64,000 bases of DNA, taken from assembly GCF_040363165.1 (NCBI RefSeq), contig NZ_BSRG01000001.1, positions 248,001-312,000 of the forward strand, written 5' to 3'. Position numbers and translations under genes: made by a program. The notes under the pieces are model-generated. The model ran no database searches. It saw only the letters and a list, made by a program, of their open reading frames with translations, and was not told where the DNA came from. The stretch is from Thermus sp. LT1-2-5 (GTDB lineage Bacteria; Deinococcota; Deinococci; Deinococcales; Thermaceae). Below, piece after piece: positions 1 to 10,999 of this stretch; position 1 is the first letter of the stretch; each line of letters begins with the position of its first letter.

Positions 1-994
1 CCCCCACGGCGAGGACCAGGAGGAGGAGCTTGGCCAGGAGGAGGTAGAAAAGCGCCTTGGGGGCGAGGAGGGGTGTGGCCGCCACCGCCACCCAGCCGAG
101 GCCGTTTCCTAGAGCCTCTGGCAGGAAGAGGAGGGAAAGGGCCAGGGCGAGGCCCAAAAGGGCGTGGCGGAGGGGAAAGGGAAGGGGCTTGAGCCAAGCG
201 GCAAGGGCCCTTCCCCCTTCCATCCACAAGGTGGCCAAGGCGGCGGCCAAGAGGCCCAGGAGGAGGCCCGCTGGGAGGCTCGCCGGGTCCAGGCGCACGG
301 AGAAGGGGAGGAGGGGCTCGTAGCCGAAGAAGGCCCCGTAGACGGCAAAGCCGGAAAGCGCCCCGATGAGGGCCGGGGTGAGGGCCCGGGCCTCGAGGAG
401 GAGGGAGCGGTAAAGGATCTCCGTGGCCAAAAGGGCTCCCGCCACCGGGGCGTGGAGGGCGGCGCCAAGCCCGGCGGCGAGCCCGGCGAAGGCGAGCCCC
501 CCACCCAAGCGGGGAAAGCGGCGGTCCAGAAGGAGCCCAAGCCAAAGCCCCAGCACCCCAAAGGGCCCCTCCCGGCCCATGGGGGAGTAGAAGGCGATCT
601 GCAAGGCCCCCCCGAGGACTGCCCGAGGGTGGGCGAGCCTGGGGGCCGGGCTTCCTTCCCGCGCCCGGCGCAGGAAGGCGGCGAGCCCCTGCCCCGTGCC
701 CAGGTAGCTGGCGAGGGCGAACAGGGGCGGAAGGAGGAAGGCGAGGGGCCAAAGGGCGGGCCCGGTGAAGGCCTGGAGAAGCCCCCCTTCCCCCGGGGGT
801 TCGGGGGCCAGGTAGCCGAAAAAGCCCCCCACCGCCTCGGCCAGGGCCCTTAGGAGGAGGTTCAGAAGGGCCACCAAAAGCCCCGCCAACGCCCCGGTGA
901 AGGCGCTGTAGAGGATGAGGGGCCCGGTGTGGCGCACCTCCTCGTCCCAAAGGGGAGGAAAGGAAAGGTGGGGGCCGCGGCCCAGGGGGCGCAT
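1..994 (-). CDS. ClC-family chloride channel/antiporter (C-terminus beyond window)
   Basis: Reading leftward from the ATG at 994 there are 331 open codons running off the window edge, rich in Leu/Ala/Gly membrane segments. The family signature GREGPFG is present (roughly residues 130-140), and a GTGQG stretch sits where ClC proteins carry the GSGIP selectivity motif. ClC proteins move chloride, or exchange chloride for protons, across the inner membrane. The start codon shares one base with the stop of the upstream amidohydrolase (TGATG), so translation is probably coupled. The altered GSGIP-like motif means ion selectivity should not be assumed. Family assignment is firm; channel versus antiporter is not decided. 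Confidence 0.85.
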   Translation of the reverse strand, partial: MRPLGRGPHLSFPPLWDEEVRHTGPLILYSAFTGALAGLLVALLNLLLRALAEAVGGFFGYLAPEPPGEGGLLQAFTGPALWPLAFLLPPLFALASYLGTGQGLAAFLRRAREGSPAPRLAHPRAVLGGALQIAFYSPMGREGPFGVLGLWLGLLLDRRFPRLGGGLAFAGLAAGLGAALHAPVAGALLATEILYRSLLLEARALTPALIGALSGFAVYGAFFGYEPLLPFSVRLDPASLPAGLLLGLLAAALATLWMEGGRALAAWLKPLPFPLRHALLGLALALSLLFLPEALGNGLGWVAVAATPLLAPKALFYLLLAKLLLLVLAVG

Positions 995-2103
995 CAGAGG
1001 GAGTGTACCAAAGAAGCGGAGGCGCCCCGGGTAATCCGGGGTGTGGGGAGGCCCAAGGCCCTGTACCCCCCCCGGGTGAGGGCTCGCACCAGGAGGCGGG
1101 GGTCCACCTTCTCCCAGAGGAAGAGGGCCTCCTGGCGCACGTCCAGGTCGGGGCTGCTGGCACGGGAGTCGGTGCCGAGGGCAAGCTCCACCCCATAGCG
1201 GGCGTAAAGGGCCCAAGGGGCCTCCCCCACCTCAAGGTTCTGGTTGGAGCGGGGGCAAAGCACCACCTTGGTCCCCGTTTCCGCCAGGAGCCTTACCTCC
1301 TCCTCGTCCACCTGCACCCCATGCACCAGGAGGGTGGTGGGGCCCAAGACCCCGAGGGCGTGGAGGTAGCGCACCGGGGTGAGGCCTGGGGGGCTAAAGG
1401 GGGTACGGCTAAAGAGGCGGTGCACCTCGGCCAAGGGGCCCGTCCCCTCCCGCAAAAAGGAAACCTCCTCGAGGCTTTCCGCCCCATGCACCATGAGGGG
1501 GATGCCCTCTTCCCGGGCGTACTGGGCGAGCCGCTTCAGAAGGGGAGGGCTCACGGAGTAGGGCGCATGGGGGGAAAGCCCCACCCTTACCCTTCCCTCC
1601 CGCCTGCGCCAGGTTTCCACCTTGGCCCGCACCCGGGCGAAGACGGCTTCCGCCTCGAGGGGGTCTGGGGCGAAGACCTCGTAGAAGGCCACCCCAGGCA
1701 AGGGGCTTTCCTCCAAGAGGAAGTCCATCACCTCCTCCTGGAAGACGATGTCGGCGAAGGCCCCGGCCCCGCTTGCCACAAGTTCCTCCAGGCCCCGCCG
1801 CGCCCCTAAGAGCCCCCGCTTATCCCGGTGGGCCACCACGTGGGGGATGAAGCCGGAAAAGGGCCCTTGGTAAAGGGGCAAAAGGCTTAGGTCCAGGTGG
1901 GTGTGGGCGTTCACCGGGGGGGGGAGGAGGGCCTTTCCCTTCGCCACCACGGGGGCTTCGGGAAAGCGCGCCCTAAGCTCCGCCAGGCTCCCCACGGCCA
2001 CCACGTGCCCCCCCTGCACCGCCAAGGCTCCCCGCAGCATGGGGGTGCCGAAACCGGCGTAGACCACTTCAGCGGTCCAAAGCTCCGTCTTTAGCCAGAA
2101 CAT
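994..2103 (-). CDS. cog0402 amidohydrolase, candidate aminodeoxyfutalosine deaminase
   Basis: A 369-residue metal-dependent deaminase of the amidohydrolase superfamily. Visible motifs in order: AHTHLDLS (metal HxH), SPHAPYSVS, HGAESLEE (metal His plus catalytic Glu), CPRSNQNLE and LGTDSRASS (catalytic Asp). Family knowledge: cog0402 enzymes of Deinococcus and Nitratiruptor with the HAPY and CPRSN motifs deaminate 6-aminodeoxyfutalosine in the futalosine route to menaquinone, and Thermus is known to use that route. The assignment is therefore an inference; other nucleoside deaminases share the fold. The gene overlaps the GNAT gene upstream by 35 bases, so a slightly later GTG start is possible, and its stop is fused to the ClC start. 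Confidence 0.75.
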   Translation of the reverse strand: MFWLKTELWTAEVVYAGFGTPMLRGALAVQGGHVVAVGSLAELRARFPEAPVVAKGKALLPPPVNAHTHLDLSLLPLYQGPFSGFIPHVVAHRDKRGLLGARRGLEELVASGAGAFADIVFQEEVMDFLLEESPLPGVAFYEVFAPDPLEAEAVFARVRAKVETWRRREGRVRVGLSPHAPYSVSPPLLKRLAQYAREEGIPLMVHGAESLEEVSFLREGTGPLAEVHRLFSRTPFSPPGLTPVRYLHALGVLGPTTLLVHGVQVDEEEVRLLAETGTKVVLCPRSNQNLEVGEAPWALYARYGVELALGTDSRASSPDLDVRQEALFLWEKVDPRLLVRALTRGGYRALGLPTPRITRGASASLVHSL

Positions 2104-2838
2104 AGCGGTTGGGGTGGCGCAGGAAGTCCACCGCCACGTAGCCCCGGGCGAAGTAGTGGCCGAGGACCTGGCGGCTGTGCTCCCGCCACCGCAGGGCCAA
2201 GGCGGGGTCTTCCCGCAGGATCCGCCCCCAGTCTTCCGGGATCTGGAAGAGGAGCCTCGGGGCCTCCAGGTCCAGGCGGGCCTCCAGGGGGACTTCGCCT
2301 TCCACCCGGTTGGCCTGGGGTAGGGCCTTTGCCTCCACCGGAGGGGGCGGGGCGTAAATCCGCCCGTAGACCCTTGGGGAAAGGAGGTCCCACTCGGCCA
2401 GGAGGCGGTCGGAGGGGGCCCCGGCGTTGATGCCCGTCATGGGGCCGTAGTGGTCCGGGAGGTAGGTGCAGGCCGTAGCCCCCAGCTTCCGCAGGTTGAA
2501 GTTGGCGTTGGCCCCCCTCAAGGGGTCGAAGGTCCAGACCATCCGCCGCACGCCCCGGGCCAAGCACCAGTCCCGTTGGAAGCGCTTGAGGAGAAGGGCG
2601 GCTCCCGTGCCCCTATAGGCCTCGAGGACCCCCAGCATATGGGAGTGGTGCCGGGTGGGGTCTTCCGTGGGGAAGCCGAAGACGAAGCCCACCATCGTGT
2701 CTTCCACGAAGGCCCCCGCCACCAGCCCCCCCTCGTCCTGGACGGCGATGAGGAGGCCCCGAGGCACCAGATCCCGGGCGTCCCGTCCCCAGACCGCCTC
2801 CTGCAGGGCCACCACCCCTTCCATCTCCTCGGGGCCCT

Positions 2839-2866
<28 letters not shown>
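2069..2866 (-). CDS. GNAT-family acyltransferase of the COG3375 type
   Basis: A 265-residue protein. It has an N-terminal GNAT fold, with an acyl-CoA-binding stretch around GVLEAYRGTGAALLL (residues ~90-105), and a longer C-terminal half typical of COG3375 predicted acetyltransferases. The start is the ATG giving MAEVRVREL; the open frame continues upstream but only as shadow of the racemase gene. It overlaps the racemase by 28 bases. Family knowledge: in other bacteria a GNAT succinyltransferase is encoded beside an N-succinylamino acid racemase, and the pair, with a hydrolase, converts D- to L-amino acids. A role in amino-acid N-acylation is inferred from that pairing; the substrate is unknown. 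Confidence 0.8.
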
Positions 2867-5488
<2,622 letters not shown>

Positions 5489-5489
5489 T

Positions 5490-6233
5490 CTACGTCAGGA
5501 GCGCCGCCAGCCACCACAACAGGGGAGCGAGGAGCAAAGCGGGCAAAAAGGAGCCCACCCGTACCTTGGTGAGCCCCAGGAGGTTGATCCCCACCCCTAG
5601 GACCATGAGCCCCCCCACCCCCGTGGTGAGGAGGACCCGGGGGTCCTGGGCGGGGTCGGGAAGGGCCTGGCTCAGGGTGCCCGCCAGGAGGGCCACCCCC
5701 CCCTGGTAGAGCAGGATGACCAGGGTGCTGAACCCCACCCCGATGCCGAAGGAGCTGGTGAGGGCGATGGCGCTCATGCCGTCCAGGGTGGCCTTGAGGA
5801 GGAGGAGGCTGGCGTCCCCCGTGAGGCCGTTTTGAATGGAGCCCAAAAGGGTCATGGGCCCCACGCAGAAGAGGAGGCTTGCCGCCACGAAGCCCTCGGT
5901 GAAGCTCCCCCCGCCCCGCACTGCCTGTTTGATTTTGTTCCCCAGGCTTTCCAGGCCGTCTTCCACCCTAGCCCACTCCCCCAGAAGCCCCCCCGCCACC
6001 AAGGCGATGAGCCCCAGGACCACCCCGTCTATGGCCCCTCCCTTGGCCTTTCCCAGGGCCTGGGCCATGGAAAGCCCGATGAAGAGGGTGGTGAGCCCCA
6101 CCCCTTGGACCATGATGCGGGCCATGCGCTCGGGGAGCCGGCCCCGGAGGAGTAGCCCAAGCCCTGTGCCCAGGACCACGGTCAAGGCGTTCACCAGGGT
6201 GCCGGAAAGCTTCTCCCACAGGGTGAGCTCCAT
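5490..6233 (-). CDS. DUF554 (YdfK-like) membrane protein
   Basis: A 247-residue integral membrane protein with about six or seven hydrophobic segments, starting at residues ~13-30 (LVNALTVVLGTGLGLLL). Glycine-rich helices and the conserved LFCVGPMTLLGSIQNGLTGD stretch identify the DUF554 family, whose function is not established. It heads the leftward run containing gatC and serS. The -10-like TAGAAT ends seven bases before the ATG, so the mRNA is probably leaderless. Confidence 0.88.
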   Translation of the reverse strand: MELTLWEKLSGTLVNALTVVLGTGLGLLLRGRLPERMARIMVQGVGLTTLFIGLSMAQALGKAKGGAIDGVVLGLIALVAGGLLGEWARVEDGLESLGNKIKQAVRGGGSFTEGFVAASLLFCVGPMTLLGSIQNGLTGDASLLLLKATLDGMSAIALTSSFGIGVGFSTLVILLYQGGVALLAGTLSQALPDPAQDPRVLLTTGVGGLMVLGVGINLLGLTKVRVGSFLPALLLAPLLWWLAALLT

Positions 6234-6239
6234 GGCGGG

Positions 6240-6246
6240 TATTCTA
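6240..6246. promoter_or_regulatory. Back-to-back -10 boxes in a 20-base divergent gap
   Basis: The gap between the DUF554 and mnmD start codons is only 20 bases. TATTCT (6240-6245) on the plus strand and TAGAAT (6241-6246) on the minus strand overlap, each 7-8 bases from its start codon. That spacing fits leaderless transcription in both directions. No good -35 is visible because both would lie inside the opposite gene. Confidence 0.5.
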
Positions 6247-6253
6247 CCGAAGG

Positions 6254-6907
6254 ATGGAACGCCTCCTGACCCAAGACGGCACCCCCACCCTCTACCACCC
6301 GGGCTACGGGGAGGCCTACCACCCGCGCCAAGGGGCCCTCCTCCAGGCCCGCAGGCTTTACCTGGAAAAGACCCTCACCCACCTCCACCCCGCCCCCAGG
6401 GTCCTCGAGGTGGGCTTCGGCCTGGGGGTGAACTTCCGCGTGGCCCTGGAAAACGCCCTTTTGCGGGGGGTGCGGCTCCGCTACCTAGCGGTGGAAAAGG
6501 CGCCCTTGCCCAAGGAGGTTTTGGCGGAAGTCCCCCTGCCCCTGCCCCGGGCGGAAGGGGTCTACGCCCAGATCCTGGAGGCCTGGCCCGAGGAGGTGTT
6601 CCGGGGCCCTTGGGGGGAGCTCCGCTTGGTCTTTGGGGACATCCAGGAGGTGGTTCTTCCCCAGAGCTTCGCCACCGCCGTCTACCTGGACCCCTTTAGC
6701 CCCAAGGCTAACCCCGAGGCCTGGAGCTTGGGGGTTCTCAGGAAACTCCGCCTGGCCTTGCGGCCAGGGGGGCGGCTTGCCACCTACTCGGCGCAAGGGG
6801 CCTTCCGCCGCGCCCTGGCCCAGGCGGGGTTTAGGGTTCACCGGGTGCCGGGGGTGGGGAAGCGGGAGTGGACGGTGGGTATCGCCGTAGGAGCTCCTCC
6901 CGGGTGA
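6254..6907 (+). CDS. mnmD: MnmD-type tRNA methyltransferase (MnmC methylase domain only)
   Basis: A 217-residue SAM-dependent methyltransferase. It has the nucleotide-binding loop VLEVGFGLGVNF (residues ~51-62), the family signature DPFSPKANPEAWS and the C-terminal YSAQGAFRRALAQAGF. These match the methylase half of MnmC, which methylates aminomethyl-uridine at the tRNA wobble position to give the mnm5U modification. The FAD oxidase half of the bifunctional enterobacterial MnmC is absent, as in other bacteria with stand-alone MnmD. The 3' end overlaps the convergent deacetylase gene by 77 bases. Confidence 0.85.
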   Translation: MERLLTQDGTPTLYHPGYGEAYHPRQGALLQARRLYLEKTLTHLHPAPRVLEVGFGLGVNFRVALENALLRGVRLRYLAVEKAPLPKEVLAEVPLPLPRAEGVYAQILEAWPEEVFRGPWGELRLVFGDIQEVVLPQSFATAVYLDPFSPKANPEAWSLGVLRKLRLALRPGGRLATYSAQGAFRRALAQAGFRVHRVPGVGKREWTVGIAVGAPPG

Positions 6908-7994
6908 GGTAGGCCAGGCTCGCCCAAAAGCTTTCCCGTTTGGGGAGCTCCCCGCGGTACAGCCAGTAAAACCAGGCGCTAGCCAGGCTGGCCACCAGGC
7001 GGGGCCAGGGGGGGAGGGGGGCGGTTTGAAAGCCGAAGAGCCGCCCCCCTGGGGCCAGGTAGCTGTACCCATAGACCAGGCGCACCTCGGGGTCTTGGGC
7101 CACCCGTAGGGCTACCTTTTTCAGGCTTTCCCGGACGTACCGGATGGCCTCGAGGGGCGAGAGCTCCATGGCCCTTTGGCTTTCCAGGTGGAGCTCAAAG
7201 GCGGGGGTTCCTGCGGGGAGGCCGGGGAGGCTCGGCCCAGGGAAGGGCTTCTTCTCCAGGCGGAAGAGGTCAAAGGGCCCAAGCCCCGCCCGTTCCACCC
7301 GGTGGCGGCGGTTGTACCGCTCCTCAAACCCTTGTAGCCCTCGGATGAGGGCACGCCTGAGGGTGAGGGGAACGGGACGAAGCTCGTCCAGGGTCACGGG
7401 CCGATAGCCCAGGGCGAGCATCTGGGGGAGGGCGCGCTCTAGAAGGCGTAGGGTGCGCTCAGGCCCGTCGTGGAGGAGGACGATGGAGCCCGGGCGCAGG
7501 TAGTAAAGGAGCCTTTCCGCCAGGGCCTCGGGGGGTAGGGAAAGCCAGTCCTTGCTTTCTAGGTCCCAAAGGGCCACCCGTTTGCCCAGGGCCCAGGCGA
7601 AGGGGCGGGTGAAGGGGGTGTGCAGGCCATGGGGGGGACGGTAGTAACGGGCCCGGCCTTGGGCCATGTGCCGCCACTCCACCCAGGGGAGGAGGAGGGT
7701 GAGGGGTCGATGGTAGGCCCCGTGGTCCTCCACCTGGTGCCCCTCTCGCAGGATGGCCTCCACCCATTCCGGGTGACGCCTCGCCCTTTCTCCTGTGAGG
7801 AAGAAGGTGGCCTTGACCCCGTGGCGCCGGAGGAGGGCAAGAAGGGCCTCCGTCCTCTCCGAAGGCCCGTCGTCAAAGGTGAGGGCCACCTTGGCCTCGC
7901 GGCGGCTTCCGTGGGCATAAGCCCCCAGGCCCAAGAAGCGGAAGAGGAGGTCAGTAAGCCCATAAAGGAGGACCAGGCCAAGGGCTAATTCCAT
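6831..7994 (-). CDS. Polysaccharide deacetylase family protein with C-terminal extra domain
   Basis: A 387-residue protein. Residues 1-24 form an uncleaved membrane anchor or signal segment, followed by a NodB homology domain: TFDDGPS (catalytic Asp and metal Asp), EDHGAYHRPL (metal His), YYRPPHG and VLLHDGP. Such enzymes remove N-acetyl groups from cell-wall or exopolysaccharide sugars outside the membrane. Residues ~215-370 form a second domain with few features, somewhat like the YkoP domain encoded next to deacetylases in other bacteria; that comparison is tentative. It overlaps the MFS gene by 10 bases, so the two are co-transcribed. Confidence 0.85.
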   Translation of the reverse strand: MELALGLVLLYGLTDLLFRFLGLGAYAHGSRREAKVALTFDDGPSERTEALLALLRRHGVKATFFLTGERARRHPEWVEAILREGHQVEDHGAYHRPLTLLLPWVEWRHMAQGRARYYRPPHGLHTPFTRPFAWALGKRVALWDLESKDWLSLPPEALAERLLYYLRPGSIVLLHDGPERTLRLLERALPQMLALGYRPVTLDELRPVPLTLRRALIRGLQGFEERYNRRHRVERAGLGPFDLFRLEKKPFPGPSLPGLPAGTPAFELHLESQRAMELSPLEAIRYVRESLKKVALRVAQDPEVRLVYGYSYLAPGGRLFGFQTAPLPPWPRLVASLASAWFYWLYRGELPKRESFWASLAYLTREELLRRYPPSTPASPPPAPGEP

Positions 7995-9151
7995 CTCCCC
8001 CTCCCCAGGATGAGGGCATAGAAGAGGCTCAGGGCGAGAAAGAGGGCGCTACCCGCAAGGAAGGGGGCCTGCGGGCCCAACGCCTCCCACAACACCCCCC
8101 CCACCGCCGGCCCCAAGGCTACCCCTAGGCCCTCCACGGTCATGAGGCCGCCCCAGATGGCGGCCCGGTTTTCCTCAGGGAGGTTTCGGGCCAGGAAACC
8201 GTTCCAGCCCGGCATGAAAAGGCTATACCCAAGCCCGGCCAAGAGGGCCAGGAGGGCCGTTTCCACCAGGCTTGTGGTGGTGGCCAGGCGGAGCATGACC
8301 AGGCCTAACAGGGCGAGCCCCCCCACCAGGGCGAGCCGGTAGCCGCGGCGGTCCACAAGCCGTCCGGTGAAGGGAAGGAGGCCGAAGGCAAGGGCTCCGC
8401 CCAGGAGGAGGAGCCCTCCCAAGGCGATGGGCTCGAGGCCCAACCGCTCCTTGGCGTAGCGGAGGAGGAAGAGGGACACCAAAGCGGGGGCGAAGGTTTG
8501 GCCGAAGGCGGCGGGGAGGAAGAGGACGAGGCGGCCCAAGGGGTAGGCTTCCCGCTTGGCGGGGGGCAAGGGGATGCGGAAGGCGATCAGGCTTAGGGTG
8601 AGGAGAAGGGCAAGGCTTTGGGCCAGGAGCAACAGGGTGAGGGCGGCCTCGGGGTGGCGTTGGGCCACCTGGCCCACCCCCACAAGGCCGATGCCCGCCC
8701 AAGGCAAAACCAGGGTAAAGGTGAAGGAAAGGGCCCGCGCCTCCCGCCCGGGAACGGCGATGCGGCTCGCCAAGGTCATGAGCCCCGGGTAGAGGGTGGA
8801 AAGGGAAAGGCCCCAAAGGATGGCCAGGGCCCATAGGATCCAGGCCGCCTGCGCCTTAGGGGTGAGAAGAAGTACCCAAAGCCCCACCGCCCCCGCCAAG
8901 GTGGCGGTCTTGCCGAAACCGGCCCGCTCCGCCAAGAGGCCGCCAAAGCTTTTGGAAAGGTTTTCCGCCAGTTGGTGGAGGGTGTAGGCCAGGGTGAAGG
9001 TGGCGGGGCCTAAGTGCAAGCGCTCGGGGGCGTAGAAGGGCATAAGGCCGGCAAAGAAGCCGCTCCGCACCCCCTCCATGAGGCCCACGGCCAAGACGAG
9101 GCGCAGGAAAACGAAAAGGCCTTCCCTGGACCACGGAAGCAGGTGAAACAC
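7985..9151 (-). CDS. MFS transporter
   Basis: A 388-residue protein with about twelve hydrophobic segments and the MFS loop motif GRLVDRRGYR between the halves (residues ~265-275). The length is typical of 12-helix drug or sugar efflux permeases. It starts with GTG at 9151 and is probably leaderless. It overlaps the deacetylase gene downstream, which suggests a shared cell-envelope task such as moving a sugar or lipid intermediate. Its substrate cannot be read from the sequence. Confidence 0.85.
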   Translation of the reverse strand: MFHLLPWSREGLFVFLRLVLAVGLMEGVRSGFFAGLMPFYAPERLHLGPATFTLAYTLHQLAENLSKSFGGLLAERAGFGKTATLAGAVGLWVLLLTPKAQAAWILWALAILWGLSLSTLYPGLMTLASRIAVPGREARALSFTFTLVLPWAGIGLVGVGQVAQRHPEAALTLLLLAQSLALLLTLSLIAFRIPLPPAKREAYPLGRLVLFLPAAFGQTFAPALVSLFLLRYAKERLGLEPIALGGLLLLGGALAFGLLPFTGRLVDRRGYRLALVGGLALLGLVMLRLATTTSLVETALLALLAGLGYSLFMPGWNGFLARNLPEENRAAIWGGLMTVEGLGVALGPAVGGVLWEALGPQAPFLAGSALFLALSLFYALILGRGRWN

Positions 9152-9153
9152 GC

Positions 9154-9162
9154 TAGAGTATA
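9154..9162. promoter_or_regulatory. Overlapping divergent -10 boxes in a 14-base gap
   Basis: Only 14 bases separate the GTG starts of the MFS transporter and the family 2 glycosyltransferase. The plus strand shows TAGAGT (9154-9159) and the minus strand TATACT (9157-9162). Each lies 5-6 bases from its start codon, so both transcripts should be leaderless and compete for the same DNA. Confidence 0.55.
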
Positions 9163-9165
9163 CCC

Positions 9166-9849
9166 GTGCGGATTAGCGTGGTGATCCCCGCCCATAACGA
9201 GGAGGCCTACCTAGCAGGGGCCTTGGAGGCGGTGCTGGCCCAGACCCTTCCCCCCTTTGAGGTCATCGTGGTGGACAACGCCTCCACCGACCGCACCCGG
9301 GAGGTGGCGGAAGGCTTTGGGGTGCGGGTGGTGTACTGCGCCCGAAAGGGGGTGGCCCACGCCCGCCAGGCGGGGCTTTTGGCCGCTCGAGGGGAGTGGG
9401 TGGCCATGACCGATGCGGACTCCAGGCCCTTGCCCCACTGGCTTTCCGCCCTTTCCCGCCGCGCCGAGGGCGCCCTCGCCCTCTACGGCCCCTTGCGCTT
9501 TTACGGGGTTTCCCCTTGGGAGGCCGCCCTTTCCGAATGGGGGTACCGGGTGTTCCTCCGCCTCATGGCCCTCTTGGGCCGCCCCAACCTGGCGGGGGCC
9601 AACCTCATGGTCCACAAGGAGGCGGCCCTGAGGGTGGGGGGGTTCCCGGAGGTGGAGGCCCGGGAGGACGTGCTCTTAGGCTATAAGCTGGCCCGGCTCG
9701 GTCCCGTGCGCTACGTGCCCGAGGCCTTGGTCCTCACCTCGGCCCGCAGGCTAAAGGGGGGGTGGGGTCGGTTCCTCCTGAGGCAACTCAGAAACCTTTT
9801 GGGCGATCCTCGAGGGTATTTCGGGGAAGGCGGGGAAAAGGAAAGATAA
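9166..9849 (+). CDS. Family 2 glycosyltransferase
   Basis: A 227-residue GT-A fold enzyme. N-terminal [12 protein letters not shown], nucleotide-sugar motif [10 protein letters not shown] (residues ~36-45), the DXD-like TDADSRPLP (~82-90) and a product-side [12 protein letters not shown] are all present. It should transfer a sugar from an NDP-sugar to a lipid or growing glycan on the cytoplasmic face. The GTG start at 9166 directly follows its -10 box. It is the only rightward member of the glycosyltransferase cluster, and its end overlaps the next gene by 62 bases. Confidence 0.88.
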   Translation: MRISVVIPAHNEEAYLAGALEAVLAQTLPPFEVIVVDNASTDRTREVAEGFGVRVVYCARKGVAHARQAGLLAARGEWVAMTDADSRPLPHWLSALSRRAEGALALYGPLRFYGVSPWEAALSEWGYRVFLRLMALLGRPNLAGANLMVHKEAALRVGGFPEVEAREDVLLGYKLARLGPVRYVPEALVLTSARRLKGGWGRFLLRQLRNLLGDPRGYFGEGGEKER

Positions 9850-10999
9850 GCCGCCGGGGTTCTGCCCGCAGGATTTCGCTTGCCTCGTCGTACACCGCCA
9901 CGATCCTCTCGGCGATGCGCTCCGCCGAGCGCTCCATGGCCCAGGCGCGCGCCTGCAGGCTCATGCGCTCCCGTTTGCTCTCGTCCTGCAGAAGCTCTAG
10001 GGCCTTCTCCGCCAGGGCCCGGTAATCCCCCGGGGGGACCAGGTACCCCGTCTTGCCGTCTTCCACCCCCTCCAACACCCCTTCCGCCCCCACCGCCACC
10101 ACCGGGACCCCCATGGCCTGGGCCTCCCAGATCACCAGGCCCTGGGTTTCCGTTTCGCTGGCGAAGAGGAAAAGCTCCGCCAGGCGGTAGTAGCCGCCGA
10201 TGCGGTGGTAGGGTACCGGGCCTAGGAAGCGCACCCGTTCCGCAATGCCCAGTTCGTGGGCCAGGGCCTGCAGGGCGGCTAGCTCAGGTCCTTCGCCGAT
10301 GTGGACCAGGAAGACGTCCGCTTCCCGACTGAGTTCCGCCACCGCCTTCAGCACCACGTCGAAGGACTTCTCCTTGCCCAACCGCCCCACGGTGATGAGG
10401 CGGCGCTTCCCCGCAGGCCAGGGAGGGGGGGAGGGGAGGGGGGCTTCCTCCAAGATCCGGGTGTCGATTCCCGTGGGGATAACCCGGATGGGCCTTTCTA
10501 TACCGTAGCCTTCCGCCAGGCGCTTCACCGGCTCCGTGGGGGCGATGACCACCTCCACCCGGTTGTAAAAGGCCTTGGCCAGGCGGGGGACGATGCCCGT
10601 GTACTTGTCCAAAATGGCGAGGCCGGGCACGTAGTGGGCGTATTTCTCGTAGTGGGTGTGGAAGGTGGACACGTGGGGCAGGCCCTTGTTGCGGGCGATG
10701 CGAAGCCCCCAGACCCCCAGGGTCAGGGGGGTATGGGTGTGGATGAGCTCAAACTCCGTGGGCAGGTACTTGGCCGAGGGCAGGGCGATTTGCTGGCCCT
10801 CGTAAAAGGGGTAGGCCACGGAAGGTACCCGCACCACGCCTTCCTCCTGGGCTGGGGCCTCGGGGTGCTTGGGGGCGATCACCCAGGCCTCGTGCCCCAT
10901 GCGGCGCAGTTCCCGTAACAGGAGATACACGCTCGTGGTCACCCCGTTGGGGTTAGGGAAGTAGACGTCGGTGAAGAGGCCTATACGGTAAAGGCGCAT
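9788..10999 (-). CDS. GT4-type glycosyltransferase, glycolipid-synthase-like
   Basis: A 403-residue GT-B enzyme. The N-terminal acceptor domain begins [15 protein letters not shown] and contains HTHTPLTLG and TFHTHYEKY. The donor half has [10 protein letters not shown] and the EX7E motif within [12 protein letters not shown]. This architecture is close to diacylglycerol glucosyltransferases and related glycolipid synthases, so a membrane glycolipid product is plausible; Thermus membranes are rich in glycolipids. Unlike its two upstream neighbours it has normal Thermus codon use. It starts one base into the stop of the upstream GT gene. Confidence 0.88.
   Translation of the reverse strand: MRLYRIGLFTDVYFPNPNGVTTSVYLLLRELRRMGHEAWVIAPKHPEAPAQEEGVVRVPSVAYPFYEGQQIALPSAKYLPTEFELIHTHTPLTLGVWGLRIARNKGLPHVSTFHTHYEKYAHYVPGLAILDKYTGIVPRLAKAFYNRVEVVIAPTEPVKRLAEGYGIERPIRVIPTGIDTRILEEAPLPSPPPWPAGKRRLITVGRLGKEKSFDVVLKAVAELSREADVFLVHIGEGPELAALQALAHELGIAERVRFLGPVPYHRIGGYYRLAELFLFASETETQGLVIWEAQAMGVPVVAVGAEGVLEGVEDGKTGYLVPPGDYRALAEKALELLQDESKRERMSLQARAWAMERSAERIAERIVAVYDEASEILRAEPRRLIFPFPRLPRNTLEDRPKGF

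Noticed and set aside
109-853. Long open frames on both strands opposite the ClC gene
   Set aside because: They are Pro/Gly/Ser-rich shadows produced by the strong G/C third-position bias. Only the minus frame from 994 gives a recognisable membrane protein.
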